Shown here one piece after another: positions 24,303-33,800 of a DNA stretch of 64,000 nt. Positions within the stretch are counted from its first letter, which is position 1. Each line of letters starts with the position of its first letter. The notes under the pieces were generated by a model. The model was not told the DNA's origin. It did no database searches and saw only the letters and a program-made list of their open reading frames with translations. This stretch comes from JADLCX01 sp964630785 (lineage in GTDB: Bacteria > Planctomycetota > Phycisphaerae > Phycisphaerales > UBA1924), in assembly GCA_964630785.1 (NCBI GenBank), contig CAZVZG010000017.1, forward strand, positions 37,507-101,506, written 5' to 3'. Position numbers and translations under genes: made by a program.

Positions 24303-26672
24303 TCAGCCCCGGTCGACGGCCACGTCGAGCTCGACCGTCCGAGGCTCCAGGCAGCGGTCGTCGGTGCAAGGCTGGTACGTCACCGCCAGCAGCGGCTGAC
24401 CCGACCACACACCCTTGGCTTCGATCGCGACGGGCAGGTCGAACTGGCCGCGGTAGACGCGCAGCTCTCCCCCGGTTCCGAACGCCTCGCCCGCCGGGTA
24501 GTCGGCATAGACGCTCGCTCCCGCGCCGTTGACGATGTGCACACGGAACGGCACGAGCCCCGCGCCCGCCGCCTCGCGTCCTGGCGCGGGGTCGAACGCG
24601 TTGATGTGGTAATCCTCGGCGATGCGTACGCGCAGCATCAGCGACGCCGGTCTACCCGGAGCAATCGTCACGCGGTCGGTGTCGGCGAGGACCTCGACCG
24701 GCGTGAAGTGGTCGTCGGCCTTGAAAGTTGCGCGACCGGCCGCGGCGGCATCGAGCGCGGATTGGAGTTCGCCGGGCGCCTTGGCGAGCACGCGCATGAG
24801 CGCCCGCACAGCGTTGCACGCGCCCGCCGGGGCGTGTGCGATGTCGGCGGAGGCGGCGACCACGGCCGCGATGGCACGGCGGCGTTGGTCGGCGTCGCCC
24901 GTGGCTTCGGCCAGATCGAGCAGGGCGTGGATCACCTCGCCGCCGCCGCTGGGGAGCGCACCGTCGTGGACCGATCGGGCCCGCACGAACAGATCGCCCC
25001 GCCCGGCCTGGGTGTCGTAGAACCCGCCGTCGGCCGCACCGAAGAGGCGTCGGGCCTGCGCGCCCAGTTCGACAGCGGCCTTGAGCAACTGACCGTCTTT
25101 GTCAGCGCCCGCTCGGTGGACCTCGATCAGGCCGCGGACCACCATCGCGTAGTCTTCCAGCACCGCGGGCCCGCCGGCTTGCCCGTGTCGTGCGGCCCGG
25201 ACCAGTCCGCGGAGCGCGCCGTCGCTCGCGCTCTCTCGCAGGCCCGAGAGCACGAACGCCGCGGCCCGCGCCGCCGCGCTCACCCAACCCGATTCGTTGA
25301 GCAGCACACCGGCAGACGCCAGGGCGCGGATCGTCAGCCCATTCCACGCGGCAATGCGCTTGTCGTCGCGCAAGGGCTGATCGCGCTTCAGACGCGCTTC
25401 GTAGAGCCGGGCGTTGACGCGGTCGAGGCGGGAGAGCATGTCGGACTGGCTTGTCCCCATCCCGGCCGCGAGGGTCTCGGGCCGATCGGTCATCACCAGC
25501 ACGTGCTGCGCCGGCTCGCCCGGAGAGGGCGGGTGGTGAGGGTCGCGGAAGTTTGGCCCACGGTCGAGGCCGTAGACCTTGGCGGCAAAGGCCGCATCGT
25601 CAACTCCAAGCACAGCCTCGAACTGCGCTCGCGTCCAGAGGTAGTTCTGGCCCTCGCGGTGGTTGACCTCGGCGTCCTGGGCGCTGAAGAACGCGCCGGA
25701 CTGGGGGTCGGTCATCTCGTGCAGGATGTATCCGGCCGTGCGCGCCGCCGTGCGCCGGTAGAAGGCGTCGTCGTACAGCACCGCGGCCCGTGCGTAGACC
25801 GCGAGCAACTGCGCGTTATCGTAGAGCATCTTCTCGAAGTGCGGCACGATCCACCGGCGATCGACGCTGTAGCGGTGGAACCCGCCTCCGACGTGGTCAT
25901 GGATCCCGCCCAGCGCCATCCGGTCGAGCGTTGTGCGGACGGCTGCGTCGATGGCGGCGGCGGTTGCGCTGTCGGCCGCGACGTGCCGGGCGTCGAGGAG
26001 CAGTTCGAGGAAGATCGGTTGAGGAAACTTCGGCCCTTCATTGGCTCCGAACCCCCCGTGGTCGCGGTCGAACATCCGCAGCAGCGCGCCCACGGCCCGC
26101 GCGACATGCTCATCGCCCACAACGATCGGCTCGTGGTGCTGCGCGACCCGCTCACGAACCGCATCGGCGAGCTCCGCGGCCTGCGTCATCACCTCGGCGC
26201 GCTGGCCCTTCCACGCGGCCGCAATGTTTTCGAGCACCTGAGGGAACGTCGGCATCCCCGCAAAGCGTGGCTCGGCCGGAAAGTACGTCCCCGCCCAGAA
26301 CGGGCGCAGCGTGCCCGGCTCGATGAACACGCTCATCGGCCAACCGCCGCCGCCGGTGAACGCCTGCACCGCGGCCATGTACAGATCGTCGACGTCGGGA
26401 CGCTCCTCGCGATCGACCTTCACGCACACGAAGCGTTCGTTCATCTTTGCGGCGATGGCCTCGCTCTCGAACGACTCTCGCTCCATCACGTGGCACCAGT
26501 AGCAGGTGGAGTAACCGATGCTCAGGAAGATCGGCACGTCGCGCTTGCGGGCCTCGGCGAAGGCCCCTTCGCCCCACGGCCACCAGTCCACGGGGTTGTG
26601 CGCGTGCTGCAGAAGGTACGGGCTGGCCTGCCCCGCCAGACGGTTGGTGTGCTTGGGCTGATTCGACGCCAT
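24303..26672 (-). CDS. DUF255 thioredoxin-fold protein with DsbD-N-like C-terminal domain
   Basis: The product starts at the ATG at 26672 (MASNQPKHTNRLAGQASPYL) and has the YyaL/SPATA20 opening with CYWCHVM (Cys57, Cys60), a thioredoxin-like active site, and a long alpha-helical middle region resembling a glucanase-like (alpha/alpha) barrel. The last ~130 residues (SLMLRVRIAEDYHINAFDP; YQPCTDDRCLEP) resemble the N-terminal domain of DsbD. That combination suggests thiol-disulfide chemistry, but the substrate is not known. No signal peptide is seen. Total 789 residues. Confidence 0.85.
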   Translation of the reverse strand: MASNQPKHTNRLAGQASPYLLQHAHNPVDWWPWGEGAFAEARKRDVPIFLSIGYSTCYWCHVMERESFESEAIAAKMNERFVCVKVDREERPDVDDLYMAAVQAFTGGGGWPMSVFIEPGTLRPFWAGTYFPAEPRFAGMPTFPQVLENIAAAWKGQRAEVMTQAAELADAVRERVAQHHEPIVVGDEHVARAVGALLRMFDRDHGGFGANEGPKFPQPIFLELLLDARHVAADSATAAAIDAAVRTTLDRMALGGIHDHVGGGFHRYSVDRRWIVPHFEKMLYDNAQLLAVYARAAVLYDDAFYRRTAARTAGYILHEMTDPQSGAFFSAQDAEVNHREGQNYLWTRAQFEAVLGVDDAAFAAKVYGLDRGPNFRDPHHPPSPGEPAQHVLVMTDRPETLAAGMGTSQSDMLSRLDRVNARLYEARLKRDQPLRDDKRIAAWNGLTIRALASAGVLLNESGWVSAAARAAAFVLSGLRESASDGALRGLVRAARHGQAGGPAVLEDYAMVVRGLIEVHRAGADKDGQLLKAAVELGAQARRLFGAADGGFYDTQAGRGDLFVRARSVHDGALPSGGGEVIHALLDLAEATGDADQRRRAIAAVVAASADIAHAPAGACNAVRALMRVLAKAPGELQSALDAAAAGRATFKADDHFTPVEVLADTDRVTIAPGRPASLMLRVRIAEDYHINAFDPAPGREAAGAGLVPFRVHIVNGAGASVYADYPAGEAFGTGGELRVYRGQFDLPVAIEAKGVWSGQPLLAVTYQPCTDDRCLEPRTVELDVAVDRG

Positions 26673-26709
26673 GCGCAAGGCTAGCGGGCCGGGAGGGAGA
26701 GCGGGGCGC

Positions 26710-27690
26710 TCACGCGGGCGAGGCGTTCATCTCGCGGATGATGAGCGTGGGCAGCATGGCTGCTTCGCCGTCCGCGGCTCGGTCGTCGGGGCCGTCGGCA
26801 CTCCGGCGGCGGGCTGCGCCGACGCCCGCGTAGCCCCCGACCGACTTTACCGCCGCGCGGCTGGAGCGCAACACGGCGTCGGCGGGCATGAGCATCCCGG
26901 TGACGCCCACGAACGCGGTGACGACGCGTTGCCCCGAGTCGTCGTCGCCGCGGGCGTGCCCGCGCTCGGCCCAAGCGCCGAATCGCTCGGTGTATCGAGA
27001 GACGGCCTGGGCGAGTTTCGGATCGGCGCTCCCGGCGGCGAAGCTCCTGGCCACGGCGGCGCGGACGGCGCGGAGGGGCGTTTCCAGGTCGTTCCGCAGG
27101 AGCAGCAGCCGGTGGGCGTCGGCCTGCACGAGCATCGGCAGGCCGAAGGTGAACACGCGCACGCCCAGCCGCGCTTCGGCCCGCTGGGCGACGGAAGCGG
27201 CCGCGCCGCGGACCACGATCAGACCGTGACGACCGCTGAACCGCTCCAGTGCAGCGTTGAGCGGGATGCAGAGGCCGGGGTCGGGCCCGCCGCGGAGCAG
27301 GTCGGCGCTGAGGGCGTCGAGAAAAGCCTCCGGCCGATCGTCGCTCAGGGCCTCGGCGGCCCGCGTGAGCGGACGGAGTTCGGAGAGCGCCGGGTCGTTG
27401 CGGATGTCGCCGTAGACGCCCGCCAGGCCTTCGCCGGCCTGCTCGCCGCCCGCGCCCGTGGAGATCACGCCCGAGCGCCACAGGGGCACGCTCCATCGCC
27501 AGGCCTCCATCAGCCGCAGGTATCTCGGCGAGCGTCGCACGGCCAGCATCACGCTCTCGCGCGAAGTCCCGCTCGCCGGGTGGGGCATAAGCGTGACGGA
27601 CCGCGTGCCCAGCACAAGCGCGGCCATCGCCGGCGGCTCGCGCGTGGCGAGGTGGTAGGGGCTCAGGGCGGTGAGGAGCGGTCGGCTCAC
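26710..27690 (-). CDS. Protein of unknown function
   Basis: I do not recognise this ~326-residue product. The GTG at 27690 (VSRPLLTALSPYHLATREP) is preferred to an upstream ATG at 27771, which would overlap galE; a GGGAGG lies about 14 bases upstream of it. The protein is Ala/Arg/Leu-rich and without clear transmembrane segments. It lies downstream of galE on the same strand. Codon use does not stand out from its neighbours. Confidence 0.65.
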   Translation of the reverse strand: MSRPLLTALSPYHLATREPPAMAALVLGTRSVTLMPHPASGTSRESVMLAVRRSPRYLRLMEAWRWSVPLWRSGVISTGAGGEQAGEGLAGVYGDIRNDPALSELRPLTRAAEALSDDRPEAFLDALSADLLRGGPDPGLCIPLNAALERFSGRHGLIVVRGAAASVAQRAEARLGVRVFTFGLPMLVQADAHRLLLLRNDLETPLRAVRAAVARSFAAGSADPKLAQAVSRYTERFGAWAERGHARGDDDSGQRVVTAFVGVTGMLMPADAVLRSSRAAVKSVGGYAGVGAARRRSADGPDDRAADGEAAMLPTLIIREMNASPA

Positions 27691-27728
27691 GGTGGGATCG
27701 TAAGCCTCCCTTGCGGCCGCTCCGCCGA

Positions 27729-28790
27729 TCATCTCGCGTAGCCGCGCGGGTGCTCGCAGAACCACCGCCACGCGGTGCCGACGATCTCGTCCAGGTCGGT
27801 GATCTTGGCGCTCCAGCCCAACTCGGCCTTGATCTTGCGCGGGTCGGCGTAGAGCTCGGGGGGATCGCCCGGCCGACGCGGACCATCATGAACGGGAAAG
27901 TTCTTGCCCGTGACCCGGCGCACGGCCTCGACGATCTCGCGGTTGGAATACCCTCGCCCGATGCCCAGGTTGTAGAAGCGGTTGTCGCCGGGCATGAGCG
28001 CATCCATCACGGTGACGTGGGCGTCGACGAGGTCCTCGACGTGGACGTAGTCGCGGATACACGTGCCGTCGCGAGTGGGGTAGTCGGTTCCGTGGATCGT
28101 GAGCGCCTCGCGTTGTCCGAGTGCGACCTGCAGGCACACGGGGATCAGATGCGTCTCGGGCTCGTGGTGCTCGCCGATGATCCCGTCGCGGTCGGACCCC
28201 GCCACGTTGAAGTACCGCAGTCGCGCCAGTGCAAACGGCTTCCCCCCCTTACCCCCCCCACGACCGCTCTGCACAAACCCCGCGTAATCGCACAGCATCC
28301 GCTCGGTGTGCAGCTTCGACCAGCCGTAGGGGTTGATCGGGACCTGCGGGCAGGTCTCGGCGATCGGGATATTCCCCGGCCCCGGCTCGCCATACGTCGC
28401 GCACGTGGAACTGAACACGAACCGCTCCACCCCGCCGCCGTTCTCGCCCGCGGCCTGGCACGCCTCGATGAGCGAGAGTGCCGCGGCCGTGTTGTTGCGG
28501 TAGTACCGAAGCGGCTGCTCCATGCTCTCGCCGACATAGGCCAGCGCGGCGAAGTGCATGACGGTCGTGATCCGATGATCGAGGAGCAGGCGGGTCATCA
28601 GTTCGCGGTCGCCCACGTCGGACGGGACGAACGTGAGGCGACCCTTGGCCAGGGGCGTGAGGGCATCCATGGCCTCGCGATGGCCGCGGAAGAGGTTGTC
28701 CACCGAAACGACGGTGTGCCCGTCGGCGAGCAGCCGCTTGCAGGCGTGAGAGCCGATGTACCCGGCGCCGCCGGTCACGAGAACGTTCAT
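27729..28790 (-). CDS. galE: UDP-glucose 4-epimerase
   Basis: GalE interconverts UDP-glucose and UDP-galactose with NAD. The 353-residue product has VTGGAGYIGSHACKRLL (NAD-binding), FSSTCATYG (catalytic Ser/Thr), NPYGWSKLHTE (YxxxK), and the substrate-binding RLRYFNVAGSD. Length matches the family. It faces away from tatD with a short divergent gap. A sugar role fits its envelope-rich neighbourhood. Confidence 0.94.
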   Translation of the reverse strand: MNVLVTGGAGYIGSHACKRLLADGHTVVSVDNLFRGHREAMDALTPLAKGRLTFVPSDVGDRELMTRLLLDHRITTVMHFAALAYVGESMEQPLRYYRNNTAAALSLIEACQAAGENGGGVERFVFSSTCATYGEPGPGNIPIAETCPQVPINPYGWSKLHTERMLCDYAGFVQSGRGGGKGGKPFALARLRYFNVAGSDRDGIIGEHHEPETHLIPVCLQVALGQREALTIHGTDYPTRDGTCIRDYVHVEDLVDAHVTVMDALMPGDNRFYNLGIGRGYSNREIVEAVRRVTGKNFPVHDGPRRPGDPPELYADPRKIKAELGWSAKITDLDEIVGTAWRWFCEHPRGYAR

Positions 28791-28879
28791 TCAGTACCTC
28801 CGCGCGGGCCCGGGCCCGAAGAGGGCGATGGTACGGACCCGCCCAGCCCCCGGCGCGGGCAAGACTATCCTGATTCCCC

Positions 28880-29719
28880 GTGATCGACACCCACTGCCAC
28901 CTCACCTTCCCCGACTTTGCCGGGCGCACCCCGCAGGTGATGGACGATGCCGCGACGGTGGGCGTCACGGGCGCGATCACCATCAGCACCACCACCCGCG
29001 ACTGCTTCGACGCCCTGGCGATCGCGCGGGCGCACGGCAGCGTCTGGTGCAGCAGCGGTGTTCACCCGCTGTATTCTGATGGCGAGCACGAGTGGGAAAA
29101 CCTGCGCACGATCGCGAGCGATCCGCGGTGCGTCGCGTGGGGCGAACTGGGCCTCGACAACCACTACCCAGTTCCGCCGCGCCAGACCCAGCGCCGGGTG
29201 CTCGACGAACAGCTCGCGTTCATCCAGCGCGTGAACCACGGCGGGCCCGGCGGCATCGGGAAGCACGGCGGCCTGCCCGTCGTGCTGCACTGCCGCGAGG
29301 CGTTCGACGACCTGATCCCGATCCTTCAACGCACCGACCTGCCGCCGGAGCGGTTCGTCTTTCACTGCTTTACCGGCGGACCGGAGGACATGCGCAAACT
29401 GCTCGATTTCGGCGCGTGGGTCAGTTTCACCGGCGTGCTGACGTACCCCAACGCCCCTGAAGTCCGCAAGGCCGCGGCCATGGCCCCCGCCGATCGCATC
29501 ATGGTCGAGACCGATTCGCCGTTCCTCCCGCCCGTCCCGCACCGCGGAAAGAGGCCGTGCGTCCCGGCGTGGGTCGTGCACACGGCCCGGGCCCTGGCCG
29601 AAGTCCGCGGCGTCGGCTTCGACGAACTGCACGAGCAGGTCAACTTCAACACCGAGCGGTTCTACGGTGTGCCCGCCCGGGGCCCGTCGACGCCACACCC
29701 CGGGGGGGCGCACGCATGA
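28880..29719 (+). CDS. tatD: TatD-family metal-dependent hydrolase
   Basis: TatD proteins are TIM-barrel metal enzymes with DNase activity. The 279-residue product has DTHCHL, GELGLDN, VVLHCREAFDD, FHCFTGGPEDMRKL and METDSPFLPPV-like IMVETDSPFLPPVPHR, matching the family's metal-binding set. A GTG start at 28880 (MIDTHCHL) is used. Its stop overlaps the lgt start (ATGA), so the two are coupled. Confidence 0.92.
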   Translation: MIDTHCHLTFPDFAGRTPQVMDDAATVGVTGAITISTTTRDCFDALAIARAHGSVWCSSGVHPLYSDGEHEWENLRTIASDPRCVAWGELGLDNHYPVPPRQTQRRVLDEQLAFIQRVNHGGPGGIGKHGGLPVVLHCREAFDDLIPILQRTDLPPERFVFHCFTGGPEDMRKLLDFGAWVSFTGVLTYPNAPEVRKAAAMAPADRIMVETDSPFLPPVPHRGKRPCVPAWVVHTARALAEVRGVGFDELHEQVNFNTERFYGVPARGPSTPHPGGAHA

Positions 29720-30792
29720 CCACGCTCGCTGCACGGTTCCACGACTTCAACCCCTTCGTCCTCCGCATCTCGGGCGATTTCGGCATCCGCTGGTACGGCG
29801 TGGCGTACCTCAGCGGATTTCTGGTTGCCTATCTGCTGCTGCGGCGGCTGAGCATCAAGGGGCGCTGCGCGATCCCGATCCATCGCATCCCCGATGCGAT
29901 GATGTGGCTCATCGGCGGCGTGCTGGTCGGCGGACGGCTCGGGTACATGGCCGTCTACGACCCAAAGCTGTTCGTGACCTTCTACGACTCGATCCCGTTC
30001 TGGGGCGGGCTGGCCATCAACCACGGCGGCATGGCCAGCCACGGCGGCATGGTCGGCGTGATCGTCGCCGCGTGGCGGATCAGCCGCGGGTGGAAGGAGC
30101 CTTCGCCGGCAGGATCGGAGTCCCGGATCGTCGGGCGCTGCTCGGTCTGGCACGTCTTCGACCTGGTCGCGCTGATCTCGCCCGCCGGACTGTTCTTCGG
30201 GCGCCTGGCCAACTTCATCAACGGCGAACTGCTCGGTCGCATCTATTCGCCCCCGGGCGTCGAAGGCCCGTGGTGGACCGTGCAGTTCCCGCAGGAACTC
30301 ACGGAGCGACCGCCGCCGCTGGACGCGGCCCAGACCGCCCACCTCCACGCCCTGCTCGAACAGGTCTCGCCCGGCTCGACCAGCGCCGGACCCAAAGCCA
30401 TCGAGCGCGCCACGCAAACGCTCGTCACTCACGCCGCGGAGTTCAAGGACCAAATCAAACCACTGCTGTCCAGCCGTCACCCCAGCCAGCTTTACCAGGC
30501 CGCGGCCGAGGGGCTTGTTCTGGGCGCGGTTCTGTGGCTGATCTGGTGGCTCAGGCCCGCGCGCCGGGGGCTTGTCGGCGCGGCGTTCCTGATCACCTAC
30601 GGCGTGCTGCGGGTCGTCACCGAGTTCTGGCGGCTGCCCGACGCGCAGTTCGGTGACCACGGGCGCATCCACGGCCTCTCCCGCGGCCAGTGGCTGAGCG
30701 TGGCGATGGTGGCGATCGGCGTGGGCCTGGCGGTGTACCGCCTCACGCGCAAGCCGGACCCCGCCCGTGCCGACGGTTTATCCGCATCCTGA
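29716..30792 (+). CDS. lgt: Prolipoprotein diacylglyceryl transferase
   Basis: Lgt transfers diacylglycerol to the lipobox Cys of lipoproteins in the inner membrane. The 358-residue product has HGGMASHGGMVGVI, GRLANFINGELLGR and HPSQLYQAAAEG, all characteristic. The ATG at 29716 overlaps the tatD stop by four bases. It is longer than the usual ~270, mainly because of an insertion of about 60 residues between the NFxNGE motif and the HPSQLY motif. Lipoproteins are encoded in this window (M28, 49189). Confidence 0.93.
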   Translation: MTTLAARFHDFNPFVLRISGDFGIRWYGVAYLSGFLVAYLLLRRLSIKGRCAIPIHRIPDAMMWLIGGVLVGGRLGYMAVYDPKLFVTFYDSIPFWGGLAINHGGMASHGGMVGVIVAAWRISRGWKEPSPAGSESRIVGRCSVWHVFDLVALISPAGLFFGRLANFINGELLGRIYSPPGVEGPWWTVQFPQELTERPPPLDAAQTAHLHALLEQVSPGSTSAGPKAIERATQTLVTHAAEFKDQIKPLLSSRHPSQLYQAAAEGLVLGAVLWLIWWLRPARRGLVGAAFLITYGVLRVVTEFWRLPDAQFGDHGRIHGLSRGQWLSVAMVAIGVGLAVYRLTRKPDPARADGLSAS

Positions 30793-30800
30793 GCGCGTGC

Positions 30801-33800
30801 CTACCAGTCCAGCGTGCCCAGCCACGCCGCGGCCAAGCCTTCGACGGGCAACTGATCGGCACCGACGCACAGCGTGCCTGTGTCGTTGAGCCTGGCAACC
30901 TGCGTGAACGGCACGCCCGCTTTGCCCAGCGACTTGCTTGCCGCCTCCACCGAAGCCGGCGCGACTTCGAGCACGTACCTCGAGGGCGACTCGGAGAACC
31001 ACGCAGCGATACCTTCCGCCAAAGCCTCGGCCCCGATGGGGCGCGACCCGGTGGAACCGGCGATGAGCATCTCCGCGATGCAGACCAGCAGCCCGCCGTC
31101 TGAGACGTCGTGCACGCTCAGCACCAGTCCATCACGTATGAGCCCCGCCACGGCCGCGGCCGTGCGAGGGCCGAGCGCGAGGTCCGTACGCGGGATGCGG
31201 GCCATTTCACTCGGGACGCCCCAGAGCCGCTGGTAGTGCGACCCGCCGAGGGCGGCGAGCGACGGAACATCGTGCGGCCCGACGAGCAGGAGTATCGAGT
31301 CGGTTCGCTTGGCGTCCATTGTCACGCAGCCGGCGACGTCCGCGACGATGCCGATGCCGGTGATGAGCAGCGTGGGCGGGATCTCGATCGTCCGTCCGTC
31401 GCGCGTGGTGAACTGGTTGTTGAGCGAATCCTTGCCGCTCACAAAGGGCGTGCGGTACGCGATCGCGCCGTCGTAGCATCCCTCGGCCGCCCGCACGAGC
31501 GTGCCGAGGTTCTCCGGCTTCTTGCAGCTCGGCCAACAGAAGTTGTCGAGGATGGCGATGCGCGACGGATCGGCGCCCACGCACACGAGGTTGCGCACGC
31601 ACTCGTCGATGGCCGCGAGCGTCATGAGGTAGGGGTCGCCGCCCACGGCCGGGTCGCCCAGGCCCGTCTGAAGCCCGCACGAGATCGCCAATCCCCGCGA
31701 CGACGAGGGGACGGGCTTGATAACGGCCGCGTCCATGGGCCCGCGCCCGAGCGGACCGCCCAGCGGCTTGATCGCCGTCGCGCCCTTCACCTCGTGGTCG
31801 TACTGACGGATGATCCAGTGCTTGCTGGCGATGTTGGGGTGAGAGAGAAGAGAAGGGACTTGGGTCTTGGGACTGGGGACTGGGCCCGATCCTGCATTTC
31901 CCAGGCCCGAGTCCCTATTCCCAATCCCCTGCCCACTCTTCCCCACCCAGACCGCCTCTCTTCGCGGCGTCGGGATGCCTTCGTGCAGGAAGTGCATGTT
32001 CAGCCGCCCAACCTCGCGCCCGTGGAAGAGCAGTTGCAGATCGGGGCTGGCGGCCGTCGAACCCTCCGGCGGCGCGAACGTGCCCAGCACGGCCAGCTCG
32101 ACCGACTCCTCCTTGCAGATGCGGTGCAGGACTTCGAGGTTCTCTTCGGGCACGGCGAGGATGAACCGCTCCTGCGCCTCGCTGATCCAGACCTCCGTGG
32201 GTGAGAGGCCGGCGTACTTCAGCGGCGCACGCTCCAGGTGCACGGTCGCGCCGGTGTCCTTGCCCAGCTCTCCGATCGCGGAGCTGAACCCACCCGCACC
32301 ACAGTCGGTCAATGCCGAGAACAGCGGAATACCGCCGTCTCCATCGGCGCCCTCGCCGGCCGCCCGCATGATCGCATCGAGCGTTTGTTTCTCGGTAATC
32401 GCGTTGCCGATCTGAACCGCGTGGGCGAACTCGTCGGTCGCGGTGTGCTCAAGTTCGGCCGAACTGAACGTCGCGCCGTGGATACCGTCCCGCCCCGTGC
32501 GCCCGCCCAGCGCGACGATCAGGTCGCCGCTCCGCACCCGCCCCTTCACGCGTTCACGCGGCATCACGCCGATGCACCCGCAGAACACCAGCGGGTTGCC
32601 CACGTGCCGGTCGTCGAAATAGACCGCGCCCGAGACGGTCGGGATACCCATGCGGTTGCCGTAATCGCGCACGCCCGCGACCACTTGCGTGAGAATGCGG
32701 CGCGGGTCCAGACAGCCCTCGGGCACGTCCTTCAGCCCCGGGCTCGCAACGCAGAAGACGTCGGTGTTGGCGATCGGCCGGGCCCCCAGGCCCGTCGCGA
32801 TCACGTCGCGGATGCACCCGCCCACGCCCGTGGCCGCCCCGCCGTAGGGCTCGATCGCCGACGGGTGGTTGTGCGTCTCGACCTTGATGTTCACCGCGGT
32901 CTGCTCGTCGAACGCGATCACGCCCGCGTTGTCCACGAACACGCTCAGCGTCCAATCCACGCCATCCGCGATCAGCCGGCGCGTAGCCGCGGCTACGGTG
33001 CTCTTGAGCAGGTTGTGGATGACCACCGTTCCGTCCTGGCGAACCTCGTGCCCCGGCCGCCCCTCCCACCCGATCCCCTGATCCCCCGCTTCCCCGGTCC
33101 CCCGGTACATCACCTCGCTCTTGAGCGTTTTGTGGACGCAGTGCTCGCTCCAGGTCTGGGCGAGCGTCTCGAGCTCGATCTCGCGCGGGTCGCGCCCAAG
33201 CCGCTGGTACTCGGCCTGCACCGCCCGCATCTCTTCAAGCGAGAGAAACAGGTGCGCCTCGCGCGAGAGCCTCTCCAGTTCGCGATCGCCCAGCCCGATC
33301 AGCTTCACGCTGCGCACGCCACCCTCGTGGGCCTGGGCCGTCGGGAATGCGCTGGGGTGGTACGGCTCGGTATGCACGCGCTGGATCACCGGGTTGGCCA
33401 GCAGGCGGTTGGCGAGCTGTACCGCCTGCTCGGGCGTCGCGCCGTCGAGGTCGTAGCGCCAGCCCGTGGACACCCGCGGCGGATTCCGCAATCCCAGCAG
33501 TTCCTTGATCGCCCCTTGCACCGACTGCGCGACCGGGTCCATCACTCCCGGCAGCGGGTGCACCTCAACCACCTGTGTCGCCTTGCCCCCCCCCCCCCCA
33601 CCCACCACCGGCAGAGCGCCGACACGCGAACGTTCCACCACGGGGTCGGCCAGGAGCGCGTGCCGCACACGCTCGACCTGCGACGCCGATAGCGGCTCGG
33701 ACGGGTCGCTCTGGAGTAGGTACACGTGGGTCGCCCGGGCCGACGTGAGTCTCAAACCAATGGACGCGGCATCGCGGCGGACCGACTCGCCGATCGGATC

